The notes under the pieces: generated by a model | Databases searched by the model: none | The model's input: the letters and a program-made list of their open reading frames with translations, nothing else | Told to the model about the DNA's origin: nothing | Program-made: the position numbers and the translations under genes | From: Allomuricauda sp. | GTDB taxonomy: Bacteria; Bacteroidota; Bacteroidia; Flavobacteriales; Flavobacteriaceae | DNA: 64,000 bases | Assembly (NCBI RefSeq): GCF_002699205.1 | Contig: NZ_PABT01000013.1 | Location: 58,289-122,288, forward strand | Direction of reading: 5' to 3' | Part shown: one piece after another, positions 17,380 through 25,674 of the stretch | Layout of the letters: every line of letters starts with the position of its first letter | Numbering within the stretch: the first letter of the stretch is position 1

Positions 17380-19710
17380 TTAGGCATCGTTCAAAACCTC
17401 AAGTTTGGCAAAACGGAGGAGTAATTTTTTAATACCTCCTTGGTCAAAGTGGATTTCGGCCTTTCTATCGTTTCCAACACCCTCTATATTCAGTATTTTT
17501 CCTCTTCCAAATCGGGTGTGGTTCACACGTGCACCTGCAACCAATCCCGGGTCAATGTCCATTGCCTTGGTTGGTGAAGAAATTTCCGGTTTTAGCTTCC
17601 TTAATTTCCGTAGCTGGTTTTCATTGGGTTTTTTGACACTGGGGGGAGTACCATTTTTTGGTTTTATTTGTCTCAGTCGACTTTTGTCCACCTCACCAAA
17701 AATGTCCTTGTTGATCGTGGATTTGTATCGGTACCCATCATTGATAGGTGTTAAGTTCTCGACATATTCCTCCGCTATCTCTTCCAAAAATCGACTCGGT
17801 TCGGCATCGATAAGTTTTCCCCATCGATACCTATTTTGGGTATAGGTGAGATATGCCTGTTTCTCCGCACGTGTCAAGGCCACATAGAACAACCTTCGCT
17901 CCTCCTCCAACTCACTACGGGTATTCATACTCATGGCAGATGGGAACAAATCCTCCTCCATCCCAACAATATAAACGTATGGAAACTCCAACCCTTTGGC
18001 CAAGTGAATGGTCATTAGGGCAACCCTGTCATCATCTCCGACATCCTTATCCATATCGGTTGCCAGGGCAACATCTTCCAAAAACTCGGTCAGGCTTCCT
18101 GTAGCATCGGCAATTTCTTTTTGTCCTTCCACAAAATCCTTGATACCGTTCAGAAGCTCCTCAATGTTCTCCATCTTGGCTATTCCCTCGGGTGTTCCAT
18201 CCTTTTTGAACTCCAGAAGCAAACCTGTTTTTTTCGCAACGTGTTCGGCCAAGGTGAAAGCGTCCGAACTCTCGTTCATAATCTGGAAACTTTTGATCAT
18301 GGTCACAAAATCCGTCAACTTACGTTTGGTTCCCGCGTTGATGTTCAAATTGAGCTTGTCCAAGTGCTCCATCACCTCAAAAATGGAACGGTTATAATGG
18401 TTGGCTGCCACAACAAGTTTATCGATAGTTGTCTGACCAATTCCCCTGGTCGGGAAATTGATGACACGCTTAAGTGCCTCTTCATCCTTGGGGTTGATGA
18501 CCAGCCTCAGATACGCCAGAACATCCTTGATCTCTTTTCTTTGGTAGAAGGACAACCCTCCATAAATCCGATAAGGAATATCACGTTTACGGAGCGCATC
18601 TTCAATGGCCCTGGATTGTGAGTTGGTCCTGTACAATACGGCAAAATCCCCGTTTTGCATCTGGTTCTGCATCTTGTTCTCAAAAATGGAACCCGCAACA
18701 TACCTACCCTCTTCTGCATCCGTAACACTACGATGGATTTTTATGAGCCCGCCATCATCGTTGGAGGTCCAAACATTTTTCTCCAACTGGTTTTTATTGT
18801 TTGCGATCACCGAATTGGCAGCATTAACAATGTTTTTGGTGGAACGATAGTTCTGCTCCAAACGATAAACGGCCACATCATCATAGTCCCTCTGAAAATT
18901 CAATATATTGCTAATATTTGCACCGCGGAACGAATAGATACTTTGTGCATCGTCACCCACCACGCAAATGTTTTGGTATCTATCGGAAAGTGCTTTAACG
19001 ATGAGGTACTGTGAATGGTTGGTATCTTGGTACTCGTCCACCAAAATATAGCGGAAACGATCCTGATACTTCATCAAAACTTCAGGAAAACGGGTCAATA
19101 GTTCATTGGTCCGCAACAAAAGGTCATCAAAATCCATGGCCCCCGCCTTAAAGCAACGGTCCACATAGTTCTGGTATATCTCTCCCAACCTTGGACGCTT
19201 GGCCATGGCATCGGCCTCCATCAACTCTGGATTCTGAAAATAGGCCTTGACGGTAATCAAGCTGTTTTTATAGGATGAAATCCGGTTCTGTACCTGCTTG
19301 TACTTATAAATGTCCTTGTCCAGTCCCATTTCTTTGATAATGGAAGCTATCAAACGTTGGGAATCTTGGGTGTCATAAATGGTGAAATTGCTCGGGTAAC
19401 CCAATTTGTCCCCATCAAAACGCAACAATTTGGCAAAAACGGAGTGGAACGTACCCATCCAAAGGTTCTTGGCTTCGTCATTGCCCACAATAGCGGCAAT
19501 ACGGTTCTTCATTTCACGCGCCGCCTTATTGGTAAAAGTAAGCGCCAAAATATTAAAGGCATCCACCCCCTGCTCCATCAGATGGGCTATTCTATAGGTC
19601 AACACCCGAGTTTTACCGGAACCGGCACCGGCAATCACCATTAGCGGTCCATCTTTGTGCAGTACCGGGGCGCGCTGCGCATCATTCAATTCATTTATAA
19701 AATCACTCAA
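17380..19710 (-). CDS. pcrA: UvrD/PcrA-type ATP-dependent DNA helicase
   Basis: 776 aa, superfamily 1A 3'-5' helicase used in repair and replication-fork maintenance. It starts MSDFINELNDAQRAPVLH. Walker A is AGAGSGKT at residues 27-34; motif Ia is LTFTNKAAREMKNRI; motif II is VDEYQDTN; motif III is VVGDDAQSIYSFRGA; motif IV is LEQNYRSTKNI; motif V is MTIHLAKGLEFPYVYIVGMEE; motif VI is ALTRAEKQAYLTY. The C-terminus (GLVAGARVNHTRFGRGKI) is the Tudor-like RNA-polymerase-binding module of PcrA/UvrD. It diverges from the DsrE-like gene over 140 bp and appears monocistronic. PcrA and UvrD names are interchangeable here. Confidence 0.95.
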   Translation of the reverse strand: MSDFINELNDAQRAPVLHKDGPLMVIAGAGSGKTRVLTYRIAHLMEQGVDAFNILALTFTNKAAREMKNRIAAIVGNDEAKNLWMGTFHSVFAKLLRFDGDKLGYPSNFTIYDTQDSQRLIASIIKEMGLDKDIYKYKQVQNRISSYKNSLITVKAYFQNPELMEADAMAKRPRLGEIYQNYVDRCFKAGAMDFDDLLLRTNELLTRFPEVLMKYQDRFRYILVDEYQDTNHSQYLIVKALSDRYQNICVVGDDAQSIYSFRGANISNILNFQRDYDDVAVYRLEQNYRSTKNIVNAANSVIANNKNQLEKNVWTSNDDGGLIKIHRSVTDAEEGRYVAGSIFENKMQNQMQNGDFAVLYRTNSQSRAIEDALRKRDIPYRIYGGLSFYQRKEIKDVLAYLRLVINPKDEEALKRVINFPTRGIGQTTIDKLVVAANHYNRSIFEVMEHLDKLNLNINAGTKRKLTDFVTMIKSFQIMNESSDAFTLAEHVAKKTGLLLEFKKDGTPEGIAKMENIEELLNGIKDFVEGQKEIADATGSLTEFLEDVALATDMDKDVGDDDRVALMTIHLAKGLEFPYVYIVGMEEDLFPSAMSMNTRSELEEERRLFYVALTRAEKQAYLTYTQNRYRWGKLIDAEPSRFLEEIAEEYVENLTPINDGYRYKSTINKDIFGEVDKSRLRQIKPKNGTPPSVKKPNENQLRKLRKLKPEISSPTKAMDIDPGLVAGARVNHTRFGRGKILNIEGVGNDRKAEIHFDQGGIKKLLLRFAKLEVLNDA

Positions 19711-19850
19711 GGGCCAGAAACTTTTAAAGGAACCGTGAAATTAGCCAATATTGACCTTTTGCTAAAATCAAGCTTTAAATATTTATAAACACTGTTCTCG
19801 GTTTTGGGCTGAATTTTAAATATATTTAAGCCCTTAACTAAAAAAAGCTG

Positions 19851-20390
19851 ATGAGTTTTAATCGTTTCCCTCTGTTCATTTTAATTATTGTTGCATTTTC
19901 TGGATTTTCGCAAGAAAAAAAATCCGGTCCTGCCGTAGAAGGTTACGGTCAAGTTTGGGCCATAGAAAATCCTGATTTCAAAACTGACACTTCCCAAGAG
20001 TTCAAAGTGGTCTTTGATGTAAAGGACGGGTCAGATTCCGATACCGAGGTCAATATAAATTTCAATACCGTTGCCCGTTTTTTAAATATGCACGTGCAGA
20101 ACGGGATTCCTTTGTCCCAATTAAAGACAGCACTTATCGTTCACGGTTCAGCGGCCAGAAACTTACTTGCCGATGAAGCATACCAAAAAAGATATCAGGT
20201 AAAAAACCCCAATCGTGAACTTGTTGAAAAATTGATGGGTGCCGGAGTGGAGGTCATACTCTGTGGTCAATCATCCAAAACCAGGGATTTGCCAAAAGAA
20301 GATTTGATACCAGGTATTAAGATTGCCCTATCTGCGATGACGGCCAATATTCAATTGCAAAACCAAGGATACCGTCCAATTAAACTATAA
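19851..20390 (+). CDS. Exported DsrE/DsrF-like protein
   Basis: 179 aa. A Sec signal peptide (MSFNRFPLFILIIVAFSGFSQ) is followed by a DsrE-fold domain of about 130 residues. It includes NFNTVARFLNMHVQNG, TALIVHGSAARNLL and EVILCGQSSKTRD, with the conserved cysteine at about residue 138. DsrE-like proteins carry or transfer sulfur on that cysteine, or act as small adaptors. Periplasmic members of this kind are widespread in Bacteroidota and have no settled function. The M20 amidohydrolase gene starts 6 bp later, so the two are very likely co-transcribed and may share an envelope or periplasmic role. Confidence 0.83.
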   Translation: MSFNRFPLFILIIVAFSGFSQEKKSGPAVEGYGQVWAIENPDFKTDTSQEFKVVFDVKDGSDSDTEVNINFNTVARFLNMHVQNGIPLSQLKTALIVHGSAARNLLADEAYQKRYQVKNPNRELVEKLMGAGVEVILCGQSSKTRDLPKEDLIPGIKIALSAMTANIQLQNQGYRPIKL

Positions 20391-20396
20391 ACCAGC

Positions 20397-21689
20397 ATGA
20401 TTATGAGAAATGTTATAGCACTTGCACTCTGCGTTGCAAGTTTATCCATCCATGCTCAGAATCACGGGCTGGAAAAGGATATTGCCGCAGTTGAATCCAA
20501 AGTTATTGAATGGCGCCGCGATTTTCATCAGCACCCTGAACTCAGCAATAGAGAGTTTAAAACTGCCGAAAAAATAGCCAAGCACTTGAAATCCTTAGGG
20601 ATTGAAGTTCAAACAGGGGTTGCACATACGGGTGTGGTTGGACTTTTAAAGGGAGACCACCCTGGAAAAGTGGTTGCCCTCAGGGCCGATATTGATGCAC
20701 TGCCCGTTACCGAAAGAAACGACCTTCCCTTTAAATCGGAGGTTACATCGGAATATTTAGGTCAAGAAGTCGGTGTAATGCACGCTTGTGGACACGACAC
20801 CCATACCGCAATTTTAATGGGTGTGGCCGAAGTGCTTTCCAAAAACAAGGACAAAATCCATGGAACCATCAAATTTATATTCCAACCTGCCGAAGAAGGA
20901 GCACCTCCCGGGGAAGAAGGTGGTGCTGAACTTATGGTGAAAGAAGGCGTACTTGAAAACCCCAAAGTGGATGCGATCTATGGACTTCATATCGGTTCTT
21001 ACCTGCCTGTGGGGCACATTGCGTACAAACCAGGGGGAGCATTGGCCGCAGCACAGCGATTTGTGGTTAAAATCAAAGGAAAACAATCCCATGGTTCACA
21101 GCCCTGGGGTGGAATCGACCCTATTTTTGTGGCATCAAAGATCGTGGATGGCTACCAATCGATCATTAGCCGTGAATTGGAGCTGACCAAGGAAGCCGCA
21201 GTGATAACGGTTGGAAAGATCAGTGGAGGGGTGCGGAACAATATCATCCCCGAAAGTGCTGAGCTTATCGGTACCATCAGGACCTTGGACTACGATATGC
21301 AAAAACAGGTAAATACTAGAATGAAGGAAATGGCAGAAACCATTGCAAAAGCATACCGCGCCGAAGCTACTGTGGAAATTGCCAAAGGGGTGCCAATTAC
21401 CTACAACGACCCAGAACTGACTGCAGCATCCTTGCCAAGTCTCCAAGAAGTGGCAGGTGCCGAAAACGTACATTTGATCAAGGCCATTACAGGAGCAGAA
21501 GACTTTTCGTTCTATCAAGAGAAGATACCAGGGTTCTTTTACATTTTAGGCGGAAAAGACCCCAACGCGGGACCCGATGAGCATTTTCCGCACCACACGC
21601 CGGACTTCAAAATTGATGATAGTGGTTTGCAATTGGGTGTAAAAGCCATGACTGAAATTGCATTGGACTATCTGGACAGAAACAAATAA
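20397..21689 (+). CDS. Exported M20-family amidohydrolase (hippurate/IAA-amino-acid hydrolase-like)
   Basis: 430 aa; the alternative ATG at 20403 (MRNVIALALCVASLSIHAQ) gives a cleaner signal peptide. The mature enzyme has the M20D pattern: FHQHPELSNREF, RADIDALPV, MHACGHDTHTAILMG (metal-binding Cys/His pair), FQPAEEGAPPGEEGGAELM with the catalytic Glu, and a lid domain with GKQSHGSQPWGGIDP. The C-terminal metal ligand lies in FFYILGG....HFPHHTPDF. The family hydrolyses N-acyl or N-acetyl amino acids such as hippurate. Here it would act in the periplasm. It shares a transcription unit with the DsrE-like gene, and a 12-bp hairpin follows at 21712-21752. Confidence 0.9.
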   Translation: MIMRNVIALALCVASLSIHAQNHGLEKDIAAVESKVIEWRRDFHQHPELSNREFKTAEKIAKHLKSLGIEVQTGVAHTGVVGLLKGDHPGKVVALRADIDALPVTERNDLPFKSEVTSEYLGQEVGVMHACGHDTHTAILMGVAEVLSKNKDKIHGTIKFIFQPAEEGAPPGEEGGAELMVKEGVLENPKVDAIYGLHIGSYLPVGHIAYKPGGALAAAQRFVVKIKGKQSHGSQPWGGIDPIFVASKIVDGYQSIISRELELTKEAAVITVGKISGGVRNNIIPESAELIGTIRTLDYDMQKQVNTRMKEMAETIAKAYRAEATVEIAKGVPITYNDPELTAASLPSLQEVAGAENVHLIKAITGAEDFSFYQEKIPGFFYILGGKDPNAGPDEHFPHHTPDFKIDDSGLQLGVKAMTEIALDYLDRNK

Positions 21690-21711
21690 AACCTGATAAA
21701 TGAAACTTTAG

Positions 21712-21752
21712 GCCCCAATATTCTCCAGTATTTGGAATTTGAATATTGGGGC
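21712..21752 (+). terminator. Intergenic hairpin, probable terminator of the DsrE-amidohydrolase unit
   Basis: GCCCCAATATTC and GAATATTGGGGC form a perfect 12-bp stem around a 17-nt loop, 22 bp after the amidohydrolase stop. The following sequence (TTGATATTTG) is only moderately U-rich, so termination may be incomplete; a role in mRNA 3'-end stability is also possible. Confidence 0.55.
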
Positions 21753-21786
21753 TTGATATTTGTAGCCATTACTTCAAATTGCACAA

Positions 21787-23352
21787 ATGGAAACATTCCT
21801 TGATTTTTTATCCGACATCCCATGGTGGGCCTGGATATTCATTTTCCTTTTCTTAGTCGCCATTCGTGACATCTTTTTTCAAAAAGCACATACCATTAGC
21901 CATAATTATCCAGTGGTTGGGCACTTGCGGTACTGGCTCGAGAGTATTGGTCCGGAAATGCGCCAGTATTTTGTGGCCAACAACCGGGAAGAACTGCCCT
22001 TTAACCGTATAGAACGCAGTTGGATCTATGCTTCTGCCAAAAAAGAGAACAATTACGAGGGTTTTGGAACGGATAGGGACATTTACAAACACCAACACAT
22101 TTTTATTAAAAATGCGATGATCGGGTTTGAAGTACCGGAAAACCATCCAAATAAGGAAAATCCTTGCTTTTTACCTTGTGCCAAGGTGATGGGAGCATAC
22201 AACAAACGAAAAAAGCCGTATCGTCCAGCTTCAATCATCAATGTCTCCGCTATGAGCTTTGGTTCTTTGTCCGCTGCCGCCATTGAATCATTGAACAGAG
22301 GTGTTAAAAAGTGTGGAGCCTATCACAACACAGGTGAGGGAGGACTCTCACCCTATCACAAACAAGGTGGGGATGTTATATTCCATTTTGGAACAGGCTA
22401 TTTTGGCGTTCGATCCAAGGATGGCGGTTTTTCCATGGAGAAATTAAAAGCCTTGGTGGATGAAAACCCATGCATCAAAGCCATTGAAATCAAGCTTTCC
22501 CAAGGTGCAAAACCAGGAAAAGGAGGAGTTCTACCCGGTTCTAAAATCACACCTGAACTGGCTGAAATCCGCGGGGTTGAAGTTGGAAAAGATGTAATCT
22601 CCCCTCCTACCCACAAAGCTTTTTCCACAATTCCGGAACTTTTGGACCTTATAGAATCCATTGCGGAAGAGACCGGACTTCCTGTGGGTATAAAAGGTGC
22701 CATAGGAAAAGTTGACCAATGGCAGGAACTAGCCGTTTTAATGAAGAAAAATGGGAAAGGACCCGATTTTATAACAATTGACGGTGGCGAAGGCGGCACG
22801 GGTGCAGCACCCCCAAGTTTTGCCGACCACGTTTCCCTGCCTTGGAGCTATGGATTTGCTTCGGTGTACAAGATATTTTTGGATCATGGGCTTACGGAAA
22901 GAATCGTATTTATAGGCAGTGGTAAATTGGGGTTCCCAGGAAAAGCGGCCATGGCCTTTGCCATGGGAGCTGATTGTATCAATGTGGCTCGGGAGGCCAT
23001 GATGAGCATTGGGTGCATCCAAGCCCAAGTCTGCCACACCAACAGATGTCCTGCCGGGGTCGCAACCCAGAGCAAATGGCGTCAAAGTGGTATTAATGTG
23101 CCCTTGAAATCCGATAGATTGGCCCAATACTTCAACACATTTAAAAAAGAATTTTTAGAAATCACACATGCTGCCGGTTATGAGCACCCCTGTCAATTTC
23201 ATATGGAAGATATACAGGTGAACGTGGATGATGATTATCTTAGCAGCGACATTAGAAAGATTTATAAGTATCAAAAAGAGAAAGTGCCCTTTACCTCCAT
23301 GCAAGACCTTTATGAATGTGTGTACCTTGGTGGCAACAGGCAACTTAACTAA
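21787..23352 (+). CDS. FMN-binding glutamate-synthase-family protein (GltB-like, no amidotransferase domain)
   Basis: 521 aa. Residues about 12-32 form one membrane helix (WWAWIFIFLFLVAIRDIFF). The rest is the GltB-type TIM barrel: SFGSLSAAAIESLNRG, YHNTGEGGLSPYH, IEIKLSQGAKPGKGG, FITIDGGEGGTGAAP, VFIGSGKLGFPG, and the [3Fe-4S] ligands in GCIQAQVCHTNRC (C-x5-C-x4-C). It lacks the N-terminal class II glutaminase domain with its catalytic Cys1, so it cannot take ammonia from glutamine by itself. Homologues occur widely as orphan or membrane-linked proteins of unknown electron donor; annotation as glutamate synthase is therefore tentative. Confidence 0.85.
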   Translation: METFLDFLSDIPWWAWIFIFLFLVAIRDIFFQKAHTISHNYPVVGHLRYWLESIGPEMRQYFVANNREELPFNRIERSWIYASAKKENNYEGFGTDRDIYKHQHIFIKNAMIGFEVPENHPNKENPCFLPCAKVMGAYNKRKKPYRPASIINVSAMSFGSLSAAAIESLNRGVKKCGAYHNTGEGGLSPYHKQGGDVIFHFGTGYFGVRSKDGGFSMEKLKALVDENPCIKAIEIKLSQGAKPGKGGVLPGSKITPELAEIRGVEVGKDVISPPTHKAFSTIPELLDLIESIAEETGLPVGIKGAIGKVDQWQELAVLMKKNGKGPDFITIDGGEGGTGAAPPSFADHVSLPWSYGFASVYKIFLDHGLTERIVFIGSGKLGFPGKAAMAFAMGADCINVAREAMMSIGCIQAQVCHTNRCPAGVATQSKWRQSGINVPLKSDRLAQYFNTFKKEFLEITHAAGYEHPCQFHMEDIQVNVDDDYLSSDIRKIYKYQKEKVPFTSMQDLYECVYLGGNRQLN

Positions 23353-23387
23353 AAACATTATAACTTAGACCCAAAATTTTACTACTT

Positions 23388-24161
23388 ATGAAAAAAGTTT
23401 TACCCCTAATTCTATTGCTAGTGGTGGCCACAAGTGCCTTTTCCCAAAGAAAAAGCGAGCTTATTGCCGAAATTGAGACCCTAAAGACCAAAATTTCCGA
23501 AGTGGAACAGGAACTGGCCAAAGCAAAACGAGAAATTTCTTCCAGCAAGGCGGAAGCCGAAGCTTTAAAAGCAGAGAATGTAAGTCTACGAGATGCCAAT
23601 GCTACCCTTTTGGGCAACTTGAACAACTTCTCGGAACTGTCCAAACAAAATTCCGAAAATGTAAACAAAGCCATGGCCGCCCTTTCTCGAAAAGAGAAAC
23701 AACTCAGCGGTATCAACAACATGATTTCCGCCAACGATTCCACGGCCATTGTTTCCTTGACCAGAATCAAACAGACTATGGGCGAAAATGCCAAAGTGGG
23801 TGTTGAATCAGGGGTGATCATTATTAGCAGTAGTCTGAGCGATCTGTTTGCTTCGGATACTTCACCCGAACTGACCGAAGGAGGGAAAATATGGTTGACA
23901 AGCGTGGCAAATGTGATCAAAACCAATCCCAATTTCAAGGCTGAAGTTGAAGGGCTCAACATTACTGGGGAGTTCGGTCCTACCTTTGATCAAGTAGCCG
24001 CAATTGCTTCAGAGCTGGTCGCCAACCAGGAAGTTCCCGCTGAAAGTATCGCTATATCGGCAAGGGATGGTAACTTTAAGGAAGGGATCAACATTAAACT
24101 GCAACCTGATTACGAAGGATTTTACGCTAAGGCCAAAGAAACTGCCACTGCAGCCCAATAA
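23388..24161 (+). CDS. Exported coiled-coil protein with a degenerate OmpA-like domain
   Basis: 257 aa. The signal peptide is MKKVLPLILLLVVATSAFSQ with no lipobox. Residues about 25-110 are a long charged coiled coil rich in KA/EA heptads. The C-terminal half follows the OmpA paralogue at 12614-13486 step by step: VGVESGVIIISSSLSDLF against ISVEKGVVFVSISDKLLF, then GKIWLTSVANVIKTNPNFKAEVEGL against KEVLGKVAKVVNNKPDFEFMVEGH. Where the paralogue has HTDN it has NITG, and the conserved peptidoglycan-binding Asp and Arg are missing. Probably a soluble periplasmic protein derived from an OmpA-type ancestor that no longer binds peptidoglycan. Confidence 0.75.
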   Translation: MKKVLPLILLLVVATSAFSQRKSELIAEIETLKTKISEVEQELAKAKREISSSKAEAEALKAENVSLRDANATLLGNLNNFSELSKQNSENVNKAMAALSRKEKQLSGINNMISANDSTAIVSLTRIKQTMGENAKVGVESGVIIISSSLSDLFASDTSPELTEGGKIWLTSVANVIKTNPNFKAEVEGLNITGEFGPTFDQVAAIASELVANQEVPAESIAISARDGNFKEGINIKLQPDYEGFYAKAKETATAAQ

Positions 24162-24236
24162 GCTTTCGTCCAAAATACTTTTTGAGGTTTTGATACGTTC
24201 TTGGTTGTGTAAAATCAATAAAAACCAGACTACCTT

Positions 24237-24758
24237 ATGAGTGGAGATCAAATCCTTCAGTTATTTGCTTATTTGCTGCCAGCAGTTGTGACCGGTGCGG
24301 TAGCTTTCTATTTCTTCAGACTGCACACCAGAAATGAAGATGGACGCAGGAGATATTTGTTGCACAAAGATTCACAAAAGGAGACTTTGCCTATTCGTTT
24401 ACAGGCTTATGAGCGTATGGCGCTCTTTTTGGAGCGTATCGCTTTGAACAATCTTGTGGTGCGGGTTGCACCAACTGGAAAAAGCAAAAGTGATTATGAA
24501 AACTTGCTCATAAAACAGATTGAAACGGAATTTGAACATAATTTATCGCAACAAATCTATATGTCCGATTCTTGCTGGAACATCATCAAAACAGCAAAAA
24601 ACACTACAATTCAAATTATACGTTCCGCCGGAATGAGCGAAACAGATTCACCTGACAAACTACGGGAAGATATTCTCAACCAGACCATGGAGAAAGAATC
24701 CCCTTCCAATGCCGCCTTGGCCTTTGTGAAAAAGGAAGTCTCTGAGCTTTGGAAATAG
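24237..24758 (+). CDS. Conserved membrane-anchored hypothetical protein
   Basis: 173 aa. One membrane helix at about residues 8-26 (ILQLFAYLLPAVVTGAVAFYFF) leaves a charged cytosolic helical domain of about 140 residues. That domain contains LPIRLQAYERMALFLERI, then NLVVRV, FEHNLSQQIYMSDSCWNIIKTAKN and a final KKEVSELWK. It looks like a family conserved among flavobacteria that I cannot name with certainty, and no catalytic motif is visible. Its stop is one base from the convergent patatin gene. It is 75 bp downstream of the OmpA-like gene, so it could belong to that unit. Confidence 0.75.
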   Translation: MSGDQILQLFAYLLPAVVTGAVAFYFFRLHTRNEDGRRRYLLHKDSQKETLPIRLQAYERMALFLERIALNNLVVRVAPTGKSKSDYENLLIKQIETEFEHNLSQQIYMSDSCWNIIKTAKNTTIQIIRSAGMSETDSPDKLREDILNQTMEKESPSNAALAFVKKEVSELWK

Positions 24759-24759
24759 T

Positions 24760-25674
24760 CTATTCCTGCCGTTCAGGTTCGATGGGACTGGTTTCTTCGT
24801 TCTTGTTCTTGGCATATAAATAACCGCGCTTCCACCACAAAGTCATCCTTTCTTTATTGAAAATCAATGAGTTTGTGGTGAGAACCGTAGGTGTATAATA
24901 GAAATTGATGATGGCATCCTTTTGATTGGCAACAAATTTTCCGATACGGATATTTTGGTTCTCAATCCTATCCAGCATAAAACCAAAAATGGTGGTGATC
25001 AAATCAAAAGGGTTTTTGGACGACATCCGGTTCAAATGGTTTACTTCGGTATGCAAGACCACCACATCCACTTCGGTCGCACCCCGGTTTATAGCTTCTT
25101 CGATTGGCACCAAAGTTCCCAATCCCCCATCGGCATATTCACAGCCATTCTTTTTGACCAGACTCATAAAAGGCGTGTAGTTGGATGAGATCCATATCCA
25201 ATCACAAAATTCATCGTAGGTGCAATCGTTTATGGATTTGTATTCCACCTGGTTCAGGGAAAGGTTGGACACTGTGACCACCACATCCATTTTACTCTCC
25301 TTCAATTGATCGAACTCCTCTACAGTGATGGATTTTCGTATCAATTTTCGAAGATTTTCACTCTCCCCAAAGGTTTTTTTGCCTTTTATAAAGTTCTTGA
25401 CAACATTCCAATGGTTGATGGCTATCGTTTCGACACCATACTTTTTTTTGATGATAAAGGGACAGTTATTAAAAATACTTTCCTGATTAACGGAGGAATA
25501 AATATTTTTGATCTTATCCAATTTGTTCAACGCCAAATGTGAGATCAATAGACTGCCCGTAGAGGTTCCAACAAACAAATCATAATCGTGCCGGGCCTCT
25601 TCAATCAAAAATTGGGCTACGCCGCCCGCAAAGGCTCCTTTACTGCCTCCTCCTGAAATGACCAATGCCCTCAT
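24760..25674 (-). CDS. Patatin-like phospholipase
   Basis: 304 aa, no signal peptide. Patatin catalytic dyad features: oxyanion loop SGGGSKGAFAGGV (residues 7-19), nucleophile elbow GTSTG with Ser38, and the DGG/DG-type Asp in EYADGGLG (Asp182). These predict acyl-ester hydrolase activity on phospholipids or related lipids, probably at the cytosolic face. The C-terminal part has helices and a Lys-rich end. The start overlaps the stop of the M1 aminopeptidase gene by 4 bp, so the two are translationally coupled in one minus-strand unit with the peptidase first. Physiological substrate is not deducible. Confidence 0.88.
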   Translation of the reverse strand: MRALVISGGGSKGAFAGGVAQFLIEEARHDYDLFVGTSTGSLLISHLALNKLDKIKNIYSSVNQESIFNNCPFIIKKKYGVETIAINHWNVVKNFIKGKKTFGESENLRKLIRKSITVEEFDQLKESKMDVVVTVSNLSLNQVEYKSINDCTYDEFCDWIWISSNYTPFMSLVKKNGCEYADGGLGTLVPIEEAINRGATEVDVVVLHTEVNHLNRMSSKNPFDLITTIFGFMLDRIENQNIRIGKFVANQKDAIINFYYTPTVLTTNSLIFNKERMTLWWKRGYLYAKNKNEETSPIEPERQE

